From contig JAZNOQ010000035.1 in NCBI GenBank assembly GCA_045589215.1, positions 1 to 21,598 on the forward strand: 21,598 nucleotides of DNA, given 5' to 3'. The notes beneath the pieces are model-generated. The model saw nothing but the letters and a program-made list of their open reading frames with translations, was not told where the DNA came from and searched no databases. A program made the translations under genes and the position numbers. Positions within the stretch are counted from its first letter, which is position 1. The number at the start of each line of letters is the position of its first letter. Source of the stretch: JAZNOQ01 sp045589215 (GTDB lineage: Bacteria; Bacillota; Clostridia; Oscillospirales; CAG-272). This document shows positions 1 through 8,656 of this stretch, in pieces.

Positions 1-1173
1 GGCCAGCTTGGCGCCGTTGACCGAAACCGTACCGTAAGGCACGTGGACCAGGCCCTCGTACCAGTCGTAGCCCATGAGCTCCACCACCTTGAACCACTGC
101 TGGAAGTGGAGGCATTGCTGAGAGGAGGTGACGTAAATACACTTGTCAAATTTGTATTCGTTCTTGCGGTAGACCGCCGCCGCGATGTCGCGGGTCGGGT
201 AGAGCGTCGATCCGTCACGCTTCAGGATCAGGCACGGCATCATCCCGTATTCGGAGAGATCTACGATAGATGCGCCATCGTCGATCTTCAGAAGATTTTT
301 GTCGCGCAGCTTCTGTACCTCTGCGGGCATTTTATCGGTGTAAAAGCTCTCGCCGAGATAGCTGTCGAAGGTCACGCCGAGCAGACTGTACGTCTTTTCA
401 TATTCTGCGAGAGAGATCTCCTTGAACCATTTCCAAAGCGCAATGTTGTTTTCGTCACCCATCTCAAGCTTATGGAATTCCGCACGCGCCTCGTCGGCAA
501 GTGCAGGATTTCCGGGAATACCGTTCTCCTTGTCGCCGTCGATCTCACGGTTGATGCGAACGTACAGACGTACAAGCTCGTCTATACCGCCCTCCTCGAT
601 GACCTTGCGGTCGCCCCACTTATTGTAGGCGACGATCAGCTTGCCGAACTGTGTGCCCCAGTCACCGAGATAATTGATTCCATAACAGCGGTATCCTGCG
701 AATTCATGGATCTTCTTCAGAGAGTGGCCAATCATAGTTGTTCCGAGATGACCGATGTGGAAGGGTTTTGCAATGTTCGGGGAGGAATAGTCAAGGACGA
801 CCATTTTTCCTTTTCCAATATCAGGCGCACCGTAGGATTCGCGCTTTTCGAGGATCTCGGGGAGAACTGTGCCCGAAAGGTATGTGTTGTCAATGTAGAT
901 ATTCAGATATCCGCCGACGACATCAACCCGTCCGACAGGAGACGCAGAAAGTCCTCCTGCGATCTCCGACGCGATCTGGACGGGAGAACGGCGAAGTACC
1001 TTGCTGAGTCGGAAGCAAGGGAATGCGAGGTCGCCCATTTCGGGGTTCGGCGGATACTCGAGCATCGATGCGATATCCCCCGCTGTCGGAAGCGTTTCAG
1101 AAGATGCATCGGGAGCGATTTTCTGAATTCCCGAAAGAATCATTTCCGCAATTTTTTGTTTGATCACTTTCAT
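1..1173 (-). CDS. argS: Arginyl-tRNA synthetase, N-terminal part (gene continues past left edge)
   Basis: Cytosolic class I synthetase that charges tRNA-Arg with arginine. The minus strand reads open from an ATG at 1173-1171 to base 1, giving 391 residues with no stop. An N-terminal Add-1-like domain covers roughly residues 1-100. It is followed by the class I signature, where SSPNIAKPFHIGHLGTT (130-146) contains the HIGH tetrapeptide at 139-142. The visible end, VNGAKLA, is where ArgRS enzymes carry their KMSKS-equivalent loop (usually continuing TRKG), so the cut falls inside the catalytic core and the anticodon-binding domain is missing. An AAGGAA ribosome site lies about 12 nt upstream. 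The gene follows ybaK after 37 nt and is the last visible member of the long minus-strand run. A 392-codon open frame lies antisense to it and is a shadow. Confidence 0.97.
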   Translation of the reverse strand, partial: MKVIKQKIAEMILSGIQKIAPDASSETLPTAGDIASMLEYPPNPEMGDLAFPCFRLSKVLRRSPVQIASEIAGGLSASPVGRVDVVGGYLNIYIDNTYLSGTVLPEILEKRESYGAPDIGKGKMVVLDYSSPNIAKPFHIGHLGTTMIGHSLKKIHEFAGYRCYGINYLGDWGTQFGKLIVAYNKWGDRKVIEEGGIDELVRLYVRINREIDGDKENGIPGNPALADEARAEFHKLEMGDENNIALWKWFKEISLAEYEKTYSLLGVTFDSYLGESFYTDKMPAEVQKLRDKNLLKIDDGASIVDLSEYGMMPCLILKRDGSTLYPTRDIAAAVYRKNEYKFDKCIYVTSSQQCLHFQQWFKVVELMGYDWYEGLVHVPYGTVSVNGAKLA

Positions 1174-1210
1174 AGCTGTGGTTGTTCCTTATCTATAACT
1201 GATTTGTATT

Positions 1211-1699
1211 TTACTGTGTGACGGTCACGGTCTTGGCGTTTACGAATCGAAGTAGCTCCGAGACGTTCAGGAGAAGCTGTGCGCCTCGTGTTCCCGAGCT
1301 GACCGTGATCTTTTCAAATAAAAGGCAGCTTTCATCGATATAAGTCGGGAAGCTTTTTTTCATCCCGATCGGTGAAACCCCGCCGCGAATGTATCCCGTC
1401 AGCGCGAGGAGGTCTTTTACGTGGATCATCTCGATCTTTTTGTTTCCCGTGACCGAAGCTGCACGCTTCAGGTCGATCTCTTTTGCACACGGAATGCAGA
1501 AAACGATCGGACCGGTCTTGTCACCCGTCGCAACGAGAGTTTTGAAGCACTGCTCGTACGGAATTCCGATCTGATCGGCGATATGCGTTCCCGAGAGATC
1601 GTTTTCGTCTACGGTATAGGTCTTGACCTCGTATTTGATCTTTGCGCTGTCAAGGCGTCTCATTGCATTGGTCTTCGGAAATTCAGAAGCCTTTGCCAT
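1211..1699 (-). CDS. ybaK: YbaK/EbsC-family Cys-tRNA(Pro) deacylase
   Basis: Trans-editing enzyme family that hydrolyses mischarged aminoacyl-tRNA, typically Cys-tRNA(Pro), in the cytosol. The 162 residues match the usual length of about 155-160. Visible family marks are KTNAMRRLD near the start (residues 9-17), the conserved lysine in CFKTLVATG (K53), the GGVSPIGMKK loop (106-115) and SSGTRGAQLLLN (134-145). An AAAGGAG ribosome site lies 10 nt before the ATG. The first 17 nt overlap the end of recN, so translation is probably coupled, and argS follows after 37 nt. Substrate specificity cannot be read from the sequence; a general editing role beside a synthetase gene is an inference. Confidence 0.92.
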   Translation of the reverse strand: MAKASEFPKTNAMRRLDSAKIKYEVKTYTVDENDLSGTHIADQIGIPYEQCFKTLVATGDKTGPIVFCIPCAKEIDLKRAASVTGNKKIEMIHVKDLLALTGYIRGGVSPIGMKKSFPTYIDESCLLFEKITVSSGTRGAQLLLNVSELLRFVNAKTVTVTQ

Positions 1700-3377
1700 C
1701 TTCGATCAGCTCCTTTGCGTTTTGTCTTTGTGTGTCGGTTACGTGGATTCCGCCAAGAATTTTTGCGATCTCCTCGATACGCTCGGTTTCATCAAGCAGC
1801 GTTAGCGAGGTCTCGTTTCGTCCGTCGACTTCTCGCTTAGAGATGCGGAAATGATGATCCGCGAGTGCGGCGATCTGCGGTGAATGCGTGATGCAGATGA
1901 CCTGTGCTCCCTTCGAGAGCATACGAAGCTTTATGCCGATCTTTTGTGAGGTCTTTCCCGAAACACCGGTGTCCACCTCGTCAAAGATCATTGCGTTCGT
2001 TCCCTCTTTATCAAGGAAAACGCTCTGCAAAGCAAGCATAATACGAGATAGCTCACCGCCCGATGCGATCTTGATGAGCGGGGAGAGAGGCTCACTTGGG
2101 TTTGTAGAGATCAAAAACTCCACGTTGTCTTTCCCAAAAGAGGAAAGCGTGGGGGCGCGTTCGATCCCGACCGAAAAGCGCACCTTGGGCATATCGAGAA
2201 AAGCAAGAATTTCTGCGATCTCCCGTTCGATTTTTTCGGATCTTTCTTTTCTGTGTGCAGAAAGACGGTTTGCAAGCTCGGTTGCCTTGGCTCGAAGTCC
2301 TTCGATTTGTGCTTCAAGATCGGAAAGATAATCCGAGCCGCGATCCATACGGGTGTATTCCTCGGCCGCCTTCTTTCGAAAAGCGAGCACCTCTGCCACC
2401 GTAGCGCCGTATTTCCGTTCGAGCTTACGGATGAGATCGAGGCGTTCTTCGACTTGATTTAGCCGAGCGGTCGGATCATCACAGTCAAGCTCCGAGAGGG
2501 CACCTGCGGATTCCGCAATATCGTCGATCTCATAGCGGCAGGCATCAAGACGGTTTGCAAGCTCTTCGGCTTCGGGTAGAATATCTTGAAGCGCTCGCAA
2601 AGCGGAGGAGGATTTTTCGAGAAGAAGCGTTACGCTTCCCTTTTCCGAGCCCTTCAGTGCCCGATAGCAAAAATCGGTGCTTTTTGCGATCTTTTCTGCG
2701 TATTGCAGTTGGTTGCGCTCCTGCATCAGCGCTTCCTCCTCGCCGTCTTTCAGCTTACCCGCATCGATGTCGCGGATCTGATAGGAAAGCATTTCAAGAA
2801 GCCGTTCCTTTTCTGCAGAGTGCTTTTTGTATTCATTCAGCTCGTCCGTTGCGAGGCGATAGTCTGTGTAGACCGTTCGGTATTCGGATAAGAGTGCCTT
2901 CGAATCGGCATATCGGTCGAGAAGCGAAAGGTGGACGCTTTTCTTGAGAAGCTCGCCGTTTTCATTTTGCCCGTGAACGGTCATCAGAAGCGGAGCGATC
3001 TCACGCAGCATTGAGAGGGTGATCGGCTTGCCTGAAAAACGGATCGATGAGCGACCGTCTACAGAGATGGTGCGTTGGATCATAATGGAATCAACATCGT
3101 TATCGGCATCGTGATCCTCGGACAAAAGCCCGAGCTCGGTCATCCGAAGCCTTGCTGCATCCGAAAAGCCTGAAAATGTGCCAAGCACAAGTGCGGATCT
3201 TTCACCGCTTCGAATGAGCTCCTTGTCCGCCTTTTCGCCCAGCAGAAGCCCGATGCTATCGATAATAATTGATTTTCCCGCACCGGTTTCGCCCGTGAGT
3301 ACGGTAAAGCCCGATAGAAAATCAACGTCGATCGTTTTTATGATCGCAATGTTTTCAATGTGTAACGATTCCAGCAT
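1683..3377 (-). CDS. recN: DNA repair ATPase RecN
   Basis: SMC-like ATPase that acts early at DNA double-strand breaks and promotes end cohesion during recombination. It has 564 residues, normal for the family. Walker A is GETGAGKS (29-36). A long charged coiled-coil-prone middle (roughly 150-390) separates it from the C-terminal half. There the ABC signature SGGELSRIMLAL starts near 439, Walker B MIFDEVDTGVSG lies near 463-474, and the switch histidine is in ITHSPQ near 496. The gene starts 3 nt after the argR stop with only a weak ribosome site, which suggests coupling to argR. The argR-recN order is classical in Bacillus and Clostridia, where spoIVB and spo0A usually come next; here ybaK and argS follow instead. 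Confidence 0.97.
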   Translation of the reverse strand: MLESLHIENIAIIKTIDVDFLSGFTVLTGETGAGKSIIIDSIGLLLGEKADKELIRSGERSALVLGTFSGFSDAARLRMTELGLLSEDHDADNDVDSIMIQRTISVDGRSSIRFSGKPITLSMLREIAPLLMTVHGQNENGELLKKSVHLSLLDRYADSKALLSEYRTVYTDYRLATDELNEYKKHSAEKERLLEMLSYQIRDIDAGKLKDGEEEALMQERNQLQYAEKIAKSTDFCYRALKGSEKGSVTLLLEKSSSALRALQDILPEAEELANRLDACRYEIDDIAESAGALSELDCDDPTARLNQVEERLDLIRKLERKYGATVAEVLAFRKKAAEEYTRMDRGSDYLSDLEAQIEGLRAKATELANRLSAHRKERSEKIEREIAEILAFLDMPKVRFSVGIERAPTLSSFGKDNVEFLISTNPSEPLSPLIKIASGGELSRIMLALQSVFLDKEGTNAMIFDEVDTGVSGKTSQKIGIKLRMLSKGAQVICITHSPQIAALADHHFRISKREVDGRNETSLTLLDETERIEEIAKILGGIHVTDTQRQNAKELIEDGKGF

Positions 3378-3380
3378 AGA

Positions 3381-3836
3381 TCAAAGAGAACGCATCAGGT
3401 CGTGGATCTTACGAACTGCTTCCTTCGCATACTCGGAATCCTTCGTGACCGAAATGATCGTATCGTCGCCGCCCACCGTTCCGAGGATCTTCGGCAGATT
3501 CATGTTATCGATCCCGAGAGCAACAGCCTGCGCAAGCCCCGGATAGGTCTTGATCACGAGAATATTGCCTGCACATTCGGCAGAAATGATCGATTCGATC
3601 ACCGTTCGGTTGTATTTCGGGAATTGAAGCGCCTCGGGCTGCGAGGGCAGGACGTACCGATATGAGCCGTGACCGGTCAGGACCTTGGTCAATTTAAGCT
3701 CACGAATGTCTCTTGAGATGGTTGCTTGCGTGACGAGAAATCCGCTCTCCTGAAGGTGACGGATGAGGTCGTCTTGCGTTTCGATCTCATACTGATTGAT
3801 AAGCTCGAGAATCTTTTCTTGTCTGTTCGATTTCAT
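3381..3836 (-). CDS. argR: Arginine repressor ArgR/AhrC
   Basis: Arginine-sensing DNA-binding regulator of arginine synthesis and breakdown, active as a hexamer. With the start at 3836 it has 151 residues, close to the usual 149-156. The N-terminal winged helix (about 1-65) contains TQATISRDIRELKL (36-49), the recognition region typical of ArgR. The C-terminal oligomerisation and arginine-binding domain carries GTVGGDDTI (119-127), whose paired aspartates bind arginine. A longer frame starts at 3851. However, GAGGAG sits 7 nt before the ATG at 3836 and overlaps the upstream candidate codon, so the inner start is preferred. The gene lies between nadK and recN in the long operon. Confidence 0.95.
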   Translation of the reverse strand: MKSNRQEKILELINQYEIETQDDLIRHLQESGFLVTQATISRDIRELKLTKVLTGHGSYRYVLPSQPEALQFPKYNRTVIESIISAECAGNILVIKTYPGLAQAVALGIDNMNLPKILGTVGGDDTIISVTKDSEYAKEAVRKIHDLMRSL

Positions 3837-3879
3837 AGGAAGTCTCCTCATTTTTAAAAAATCGCGTCAAGAGACGTTA

Positions 3880-4782
3880 TTAGAGATGGTCGGGCGTGCA
3901 AAGCTTTGCGCGGAGATTGGAGTAAAAGCTGCTGTTCTTCACACGTATCAGACGAGTCGTTTTGTCCGATTTTGTGACTCTTACGACGTCGTTGTAGTAT
4001 AGTTCGAAGCTGATCTTACCATCCACCGTCAAATAGATCATTTTTTCGCGTCTCGAAGTGTTTTTTACTTCGAGAACGGCAGAGTCGCTGAAAAGGATCG
4101 GTCTTGAAGCCAGTGTGTGCGGGCAGATCGGAGTGACGCAGATGGCATCGAGACGCGGATCGATGATCGAGCCGCCTGCAGACATCGAGTATGCGGTAGA
4201 GCCCGTGGGGGTTGCCATGATCAAACCGTCTGCACGGTACTGTGTCAACAGATTGCCACCCTCGTAAAGCTCAAAATCAACGAGTCTGGCGAGAGCACCG
4301 TTTGTGAGAACGGCGTCGTTAAGCGCAAATGCGCTTTTGCGAAGCTTGCCCGATGGATTCATGATCTCGACGGACAACATAGTGCGCTCGTCGATGGTGT
4401 AATTCCCTTCGCAGATCTGCGAGAGATAGTCGATCTCACTGATCTCAAGCTCTGCCATGTATCCGATCCTCCCCAAATTAAAGCCGAGGATCGGGAGCGC
4501 GTGCGGCGCGGCATAGCGCGCGGCATCGAGGATCGTACCGTCTCCTCCGAACACGATAACAAGATCTGATGTGGAATAGAGCTCCTCGGTTGGCAGATAG
4601 AGAAAATTACTCTTATGTCTGTGCTGACGGAATATCTTCTCGCGGTTCGATGCGTGAATTGCCACGGTCACGCCGCGCTCTGCAAGATAATCCGCCACCT
4701 GCAAAGCAGCCTTCCCTTTTTCCTGAATATTAAAATTTGTAAAGATAGCAACGCGGTTGATTTTAGGGTTTTGTGGATTCAC
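3880..4782 (-). CDS. nadK: NAD kinase
   Basis: Phosphorylates NAD+ to NADP+ in the cytosol, the only de novo source of NADP. It has 300 residues, slightly longer than the common 270-290. The catalytic GGDGT is at 79-83, followed by FNLGRIGYMAE (101-111), the LNDAVLTNG segment near 154-162 that corresponds to the NE/D motif, and TPTGSTAYSMSAGG (191-204). The start is GTG at 4782, with GAGGT six bases upstream. No in-frame ATG gives a plausible full N-terminus, because the Rossmann-like VAIFTN strand begins at residue 11. It lies between tlyA and argR, as in many Clostridia. Confidence 0.96.
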   Translation of the reverse strand: MNPQNPKINRVAIFTNFNIQEKGKAALQVADYLAERGVTVAIHASNREKIFRQHRHKSNFLYLPTEELYSTSDLVIVFGGDGTILDAARYAAPHALPILGFNLGRIGYMAELEISEIDYLSQICEGNYTIDERTMLSVEIMNPSGKLRKSAFALNDAVLTNGALARLVDFELYEGGNLLTQYRADGLIMATPTGSTAYSMSAGGSIIDPRLDAICVTPICPHTLASRPILFSDSAVLEVKNTSRREKMIYLTVDGKISFELYYNDVVRVTKSDKTTRLIRVKNSSFYSNLRAKLCTPDHL

Positions 4783-4834
4783 AGTAATACCTCGTTCGTT
4801 GTGATTTAAAGTTCAAGCAGAGCCGTTCGGCATT

Positions 4835-5635
4835 TCACCGATCGGTGCGAGAGGTGATTCTTTGAATTTGAAGATCTGTGTACGGAGAAACGGTGATCGG
4901 TACTCCCCTCATTTCAAAGGCGGCAAGATATTCGGTGTTCCCGTCCCCGCCTTGGATGGGGGAGCGGATCAAGCCGATGCAAAACAGTCCGAGTCCTTCT
5001 GCGGCATGAAGAACGCGCCTGACAGAGAGAAAACGGTACGCCTCGTTTCTTACGATTCCATTTTTGCCGATCGCAGACTTTCCCGCTTCGAACTGCGGCT
5101 TGATCAGGCTGATCAGCTTACCGTTCTGCTTCAGGATTGCCGTTATCCCGGGAAGGATCAAGGTTTGTGAGATGAAGGAAACGTCCATCACCGCGAGATC
5201 GCACTTTTCTCCGAGCGTGTCCTGCGTGAGGGCACGTGCATTAAAGTGTTCTATGGAGATGACTCGCCCGTCAGCCTTCAGGGCGGGAGCAAGCTGGTCA
5301 TAGCCGGCGTCGATCGCGTAAACCCTTCGGGCACCGTGCTTCAGGAGACAATCGGTGAAGCCACCCGTGGAGGCCCCGATATCGGCAGCGACTGTGTCCT
5401 TCGGTGAGATCGAAAACGTGCGAAGTGCCGCCTCGAGCTTTAGCCCGCCGCGACCGACGTATGGACAAGTTTCCTTGACTAAGACGGTGTGGCCGACGGT
5501 TTCGTCAACGAGAAAAGAAGATTTCGTGACCGTTTTCCCGTCGATCGTTATCGCACCTGCAGAGATCAACTCCTGTGCCTTTTGTCTGCTGCGGGTGTAT
5601 CCGTTTTTATATAAATACAGATCAAGTCTCATCAT
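4835..5635 (-). CDS. tlyA: TlyA-family rRNA 2'-O-methyltransferase (hemolysin A family)
   Basis: TlyA-family S4-domain protein with an FtsJ-type methyltransferase fold; characterised members 2'-O-methylate ribosomal RNA. It has 266 residues. The S4 RNA-binding domain is at about 3-60. It is followed by YVGRGGLKLEAAL (59-71), then the SAM-binding ADIGASTGGF (84-93), MDVSFIS (150-156) and IKPQFE (178-183). Conserved lysine and aspartate positions of the catalytic tetrad appear kept (K66 region, D151, K179). The gene begins with two consecutive ATG codons, and the stop of the upstream DUF212 gene abuts the first with no gap, which implies coupling. In Bacillus and Clostridia, dxs usually lies just upstream; it is absent here. 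Confidence 0.93.
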   Translation of the reverse strand: MMRLDLYLYKNGYTRSRQKAQELISAGAITIDGKTVTKSSFLVDETVGHTVLVKETCPYVGRGGLKLEAALRTFSISPKDTVAADIGASTGGFTDCLLKHGARRVYAIDAGYDQLAPALKADGRVISIEHFNARALTQDTLGEKCDLAVMDVSFISQTLILPGITAILKQNGKLISLIKPQFEAGKSAIGKNGIVRNEAYRFLSVRRVLHAAEGLGLFCIGLIRSPIQGGDGNTEYLAAFEMRGVPITVSPYTDLQIQRITSRTDR

Positions 5636-6100
5636 TTATCGAAATGCGGGAAATAGTGCGAGAGCGGTGACAGCACCGAGGAGCGCACCTACAAACACCT
5701 GAAGCGGTGTATGTCCGAGAAGCTCCTTTAGGTCAGCATGAAACCGTTTTTCGTCGCCCGTCGTGAAAAGCTCACCGATAATCTGATTTAAGACCTTTGC
5801 CTGCTTCCCTGCCTCACGGCGCACGCCCGAGGCGTCACGCATAACGACAAGCGCGAGGATCGTAGTGATGGCAAAAGGGGCAGATCCGAGCCCGTAATAA
5901 AGTCCCGACGAGACGGCGAGAGCAGTCACACACGCCGAATGCGAGCTTGGCATGCCGCCTGTTCCGGTGAGCAGACTGACGATACTGAACTGTCTTTCGT
6001 GAAAGACGCCTGTAAAGACCTTACAGATCTGTGCTACGAACCACGAGACACCGGCACTGATGAGAAGATAATTTTGAATTAAATCTGTTAATGCTTTCAT
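5636..6100 (-). CDS. DUF212 / YuiD-family divergent PAP2 membrane protein
   Basis: Small integral membrane protein of the YuiD/DUF212 group, distantly related to PAP2 acid phosphatases; its substrate is not established. It has 154 residues with about four hydrophobic segments (near 8-32, 52-72, 76-90 and 132-151). The family core is visible as GGMPSSHSA (48-56), which holds the phosphatase-like serine-histidine pair, and DASGVRREAGKQA (89-101). No convincing ribosome site precedes the ATG. It follows ispA after 55 nt and runs directly into tlyA. Its place after a prenyl diphosphate synthase makes a role with polyprenyl phosphates possible, but that is inference from neighbourhood only. Confidence 0.9.
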   Translation of the reverse strand: MKALTDLIQNYLLISAGVSWFVAQICKVFTGVFHERQFSIVSLLTGTGGMPSSHSACVTALAVSSGLYYGLGSAPFAITTILALVVMRDASGVRREAGKQAKVLNQIIGELFTTGDEKRFHADLKELLGHTPLQVFVGALLGAVTALALFPAFR

Positions 6101-6155
6101 TTTTGTATTTCTGTTTTAATTCGGATTGGAAAGCCGAGACAAAGCAAAATTTTTG

Positions 6156-7043
6156 TCAATGCTTTCGGTTACAAAGGTAATACGCGAGGGCAGTCAAGGT
6201 TCCGTCATCGAGATCCGAAATCGCTTCAACCGCTTGCTCGGTCAATATAACGGCATAGCGTTCGGCATTTTCGATGCTCATGAAAGAAAGAAAGGTCGTT
6301 TTTCCTTGTGCGCGATCACTGTCGACCGTCTTCCCGAGAGAAGCTTCGTCCCCCGTTCGGTCGAGGATATCGTCGATGACTTGAAAAGCAAGACCGATGC
6401 GGTCTGCATATAGAGACAACGATTTCAGCCGGGAATCACCGCTATTCGGAAGAACGCCTGCGGCAACTGCACCGAGCATACAAGCCCCACGGATCAAAGT
6501 CCCGGTTTTATGCGCGTGAAGCTTCAGGAGAGTCTCCTCGGAAGGAGTCACTTTTTCTGCTCGGATGTCCATGATCTGTCCCGCGAGCATTCCTTGGTCG
6601 CCTGCGGCAGACGCAAGGATCTGTATTGCGGAAACGCGCTTTTCGGCGGAAAGGCACTCAGCCGAGGCGACCGTTTCGAACGCGCGCGTTAAAAGCGCAT
6701 CGCCTGCAAGAAGGGCGGTCGATTCTCCGTACTTCTTGTGACAAGTAGGCTTCCCTCGCCTCAGATCGTCGTTATCCATAGACGGCAGATCGTCGTGGAT
6801 CAAGGAATAGGTGTGTACCATTTCCATCGCAAGTGCGAGCGGAAGTGCATCCTCCTCCGATCCGCCGAGAATGGTGCATGCTTTGAGCAAAAGGAAGGGA
6901 CGAATGCGCTTTCCTCCTGCGAGGAGCGAGTAAAGCTCAGCATCCTGAAGACTCGAAAAATCGGGATCGTTTTGAGGAAATGAGGATCTTAACCCGTCTG
7001 TGATCAGGTTCGCAATGCGGGAGATTTCAGTTTGAATATCCAT
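6156..7043 (-). CDS. ispA: Farnesyl diphosphate synthase (polyprenyl synthetase)
   Basis: Condenses isopentenyl diphosphate with allylic diphosphates to farnesyl diphosphate, precursor of undecaprenyl carrier and quinones. It has 295 residues, typical of IspA. Visible motifs are GGKRIRP (43-49), the first aspartate-rich motif in SLIHDDLPSMDNDDLRRG (80-97), the KTGTLI segment (179-184) and the second aspartate-rich motif DDILD (224-228). The SLIH residues before the first DD are as in bacterial C15 synthases, so a short product is more likely than a long chain. It starts 28 nt after xseB. The xseA-xseB-ispA order is standard for Firmicutes. Confidence 0.96.
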   Translation of the reverse strand: MDIQTEISRIANLITDGLRSSFPQNDPDFSSLQDAELYSLLAGGKRIRPFLLLKACTILGGSEEDALPLALAMEMVHTYSLIHDDLPSMDNDDLRRGKPTCHKKYGESTALLAGDALLTRAFETVASAECLSAEKRVSAIQILASAAGDQGMLAGQIMDIRAEKVTPSEETLLKLHAHKTGTLIRGACMLGAVAAGVLPNSGDSRLKSLSLYADRIGLAFQVIDDILDRTGDEASLGKTVDSDRAQGKTTFLSFMSIENAERYAVILTEQAVEAISDLDDGTLTALAYYLCNRKH

Positions 7044-7070
7044 TATCGGTTCCTTTCGACGCGACTGAGA

Positions 7071-7334
7071 TCAAGCCTCGTTCGGCTCCTCGGTCAAATC
7101 GAGTATACGGATCTTTTGCTCTGCCTTATCAAGCTTATCGTTACAAAAGCGTATCAGGGCAATTCCCTCTTCATAAAGAGAGAGAGATTCGTCGAGAGAT
7201 ACCTGTCCGTTTTCGAGCTTGTTTGCGATCTCTTCGAGACGCTTCATTGCGTCTTCGAAAGAAAGATCCTTCGTATTTACAGTTTTTTTCGTAGTTGGCT
7301 TTTCGGCTAATTCTGTTTGCTTTTTCGTTGGCAT
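7071..7334 (-). CDS. xseB: Exodeoxyribonuclease VII small subunit
   Basis: Small subunit of exonuclease VII, which degrades single-stranded DNA in both directions; several copies wrap the long helices of XseA. The 87 residues include a basic, Thr/Lys-rich N-terminal extension of about 23. The family helix pair follows, LSFEDAMKRLEEIANKLE (24-41) and VSLDESLSLYEEGIALI (45-61). Ribosome site AAAGGATG precedes the ATG. The gene lies 14 nt after xseA. Confidence 0.95.
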   Translation of the reverse strand: MPTKKQTELAEKPTTKKTVNTKDLSFEDAMKRLEEIANKLENGQVSLDESLSLYEEGIALIRFCNDKLDKAEQKIRILDLTEEPNEA

Positions 7335-7348
7335 ATCGATTTCATCCT

Positions 7349-8632
7349 TTATTCTGTGCGTATAGACGGGGACGGAATGATCTCCGCGTGACGGATCCCG
7401 TCCGCAAATCGTAATGAAACGCAGTCCCCGACCGACAGATCGGATGCCGCGGTGCAGATCTTACCGTCTATGCGGCTTACCGCCGAATATCCCCTTGAAA
7501 GAATTCCGAGCGGATTTAATGCGTTAAAGCGCTCGGCGAGCCGTCGTAAATCGTTTTTCCTACTCTCCATCCCGTGTTGGATAGTGATGTCGAGGTTGTC
7601 AAAGATACGGTCAAGCTGAAGGCGTTTTTCGTCGACCGTGTAAGAGGGCTTCAAAAGTCCTTTTGAAGAAGCAATCATCTGAAGCTGACTACGGTAACGG
7701 TCGAGATTTGCGACGAGGAGACCCTCGAAGTGTCGGCTGAGGTTTCCGATCTGCCGCGACAGCACGCCTGCATCCGGAACGGCAAGCTCGGCTGCGGCAG
7801 ATGGCGTGGGAGCGCGTCGGTCTGCTACAAAATCACAGATCGTGAAATCGGTTTCGTGTCCAACCGCAGAAATAACGGGAATGGTCGCGGAAGCGATCGT
7901 TCTTGCAAGCATTTCATCATTAAACGCCCAAAGATCCTCCATGCTTCCGCCGCCGCGTCCGATGATAATGAGATCAACCGAGTCATCGGTTTGATGGTCT
8001 TTCGCGTATTCAAAATAGCGAAGCCCCTTACACAGCGACCTCGGTGCGTCACTGCCCTGTACAAGTGAGGGGTACAGAACGAGCTCCGCCAAAGGAAATC
8101 TTCGTCCCGTGATCTGTATCATGTCCTGAATTGCCGCACCTGTCGGAGAGGTGATGATACCGATTTTTTTCGGATATTTCGGGAGAGGCTTCTTGTTTTC
8201 TTCCGAAAACAGTCCTTCGTATTCGAGCCTTCGTTTCAGTTGCTCAAAGGCGATGTATAGCGCCCCGATCCCATCGGGCTGCATACCGTCTGCGTTGATC
8301 TGATATTGCCCTGTTTTTCCGTAGAGAGTCACTCTTCCGTGAAGAAGGACCTTCATTCCCTCCTCGGGTACAAATCCGAGGCGAGCGGCACTCATACGGA
8401 ACATAACAACCTTGATGACACCGTCTTCGTCTTTCAGAGAAAAATAAAGGTGACCGCTTCTGTGATTTGTGAAATTTGAGATCTCACCCTTGACCCAAAC
8501 GCTTTTGAGTACGGGATTTCCCTCCATCAGCATGCGGATGTATTCATTCAGCTCAGATACTGTCAGCGCGTTTTTACGGTCGCCTTCGGGAGATGCTTGC
8601 GGAGAAGAAAAAAAGGACGTATCAAAAGCCAT
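7349..8632 (-). CDS. xseA: Exodeoxyribonuclease VII large subunit
   Basis: Catalytic subunit of exonuclease VII, acting in mismatch repair and in removal of single-stranded DNA. It has 427 residues. The N-terminal OB-fold (about 22-118) contains VWVKGEISNF (45-54) and the HLYFSLKDED strand. The nuclease core carries IGIITSPTGAAIQD (157-170), GRGGGSMEDLWAFNDE (225-240) and GHETDFTICDFVADRRAPTPSAA (258-280, key residues H259, D262, D267, D271). A helical region follows and a C-terminal RGYSAV segment lies near 385-390. Ribosome site GGAGG precedes the ATG. It sits 24 nt after the TsaD-like gene and is followed by its partner xseB. Confidence 0.97.
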   Translation of the reverse strand: MAFDTSFFSSPQASPEGDRKNALTVSELNEYIRMLMEGNPVLKSVWVKGEISNFTNHRSGHLYFSLKDEDGVIKVVMFRMSAARLGFVPEEGMKVLLHGRVTLYGKTGQYQINADGMQPDGIGALYIAFEQLKRRLEYEGLFSEENKKPLPKYPKKIGIITSPTGAAIQDMIQITGRRFPLAELVLYPSLVQGSDAPRSLCKGLRYFEYAKDHQTDDSVDLIIIGRGGGSMEDLWAFNDEMLARTIASATIPVISAVGHETDFTICDFVADRRAPTPSAAAELAVPDAGVLSRQIGNLSRHFEGLLVANLDRYRSQLQMIASSKGLLKPSYTVDEKRLQLDRIFDNLDITIQHGMESRKNDLRRLAERFNALNPLGILSRGYSAVSRIDGKICTAASDLSVGDCVSLRFADGIRHAEIIPSPSIRTE

Positions 8633-8656
8633 ATTCGTTCCCTCCGTCTGTTTTGA

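Noticed and set aside
43..1221. 392-codon plus-strand open frame
   Set aside because: It is exactly antisense and in register to argS, whose reading gives a clear ArgRS with the HIGH motif; the plus-strand protein has no recognisable motif.
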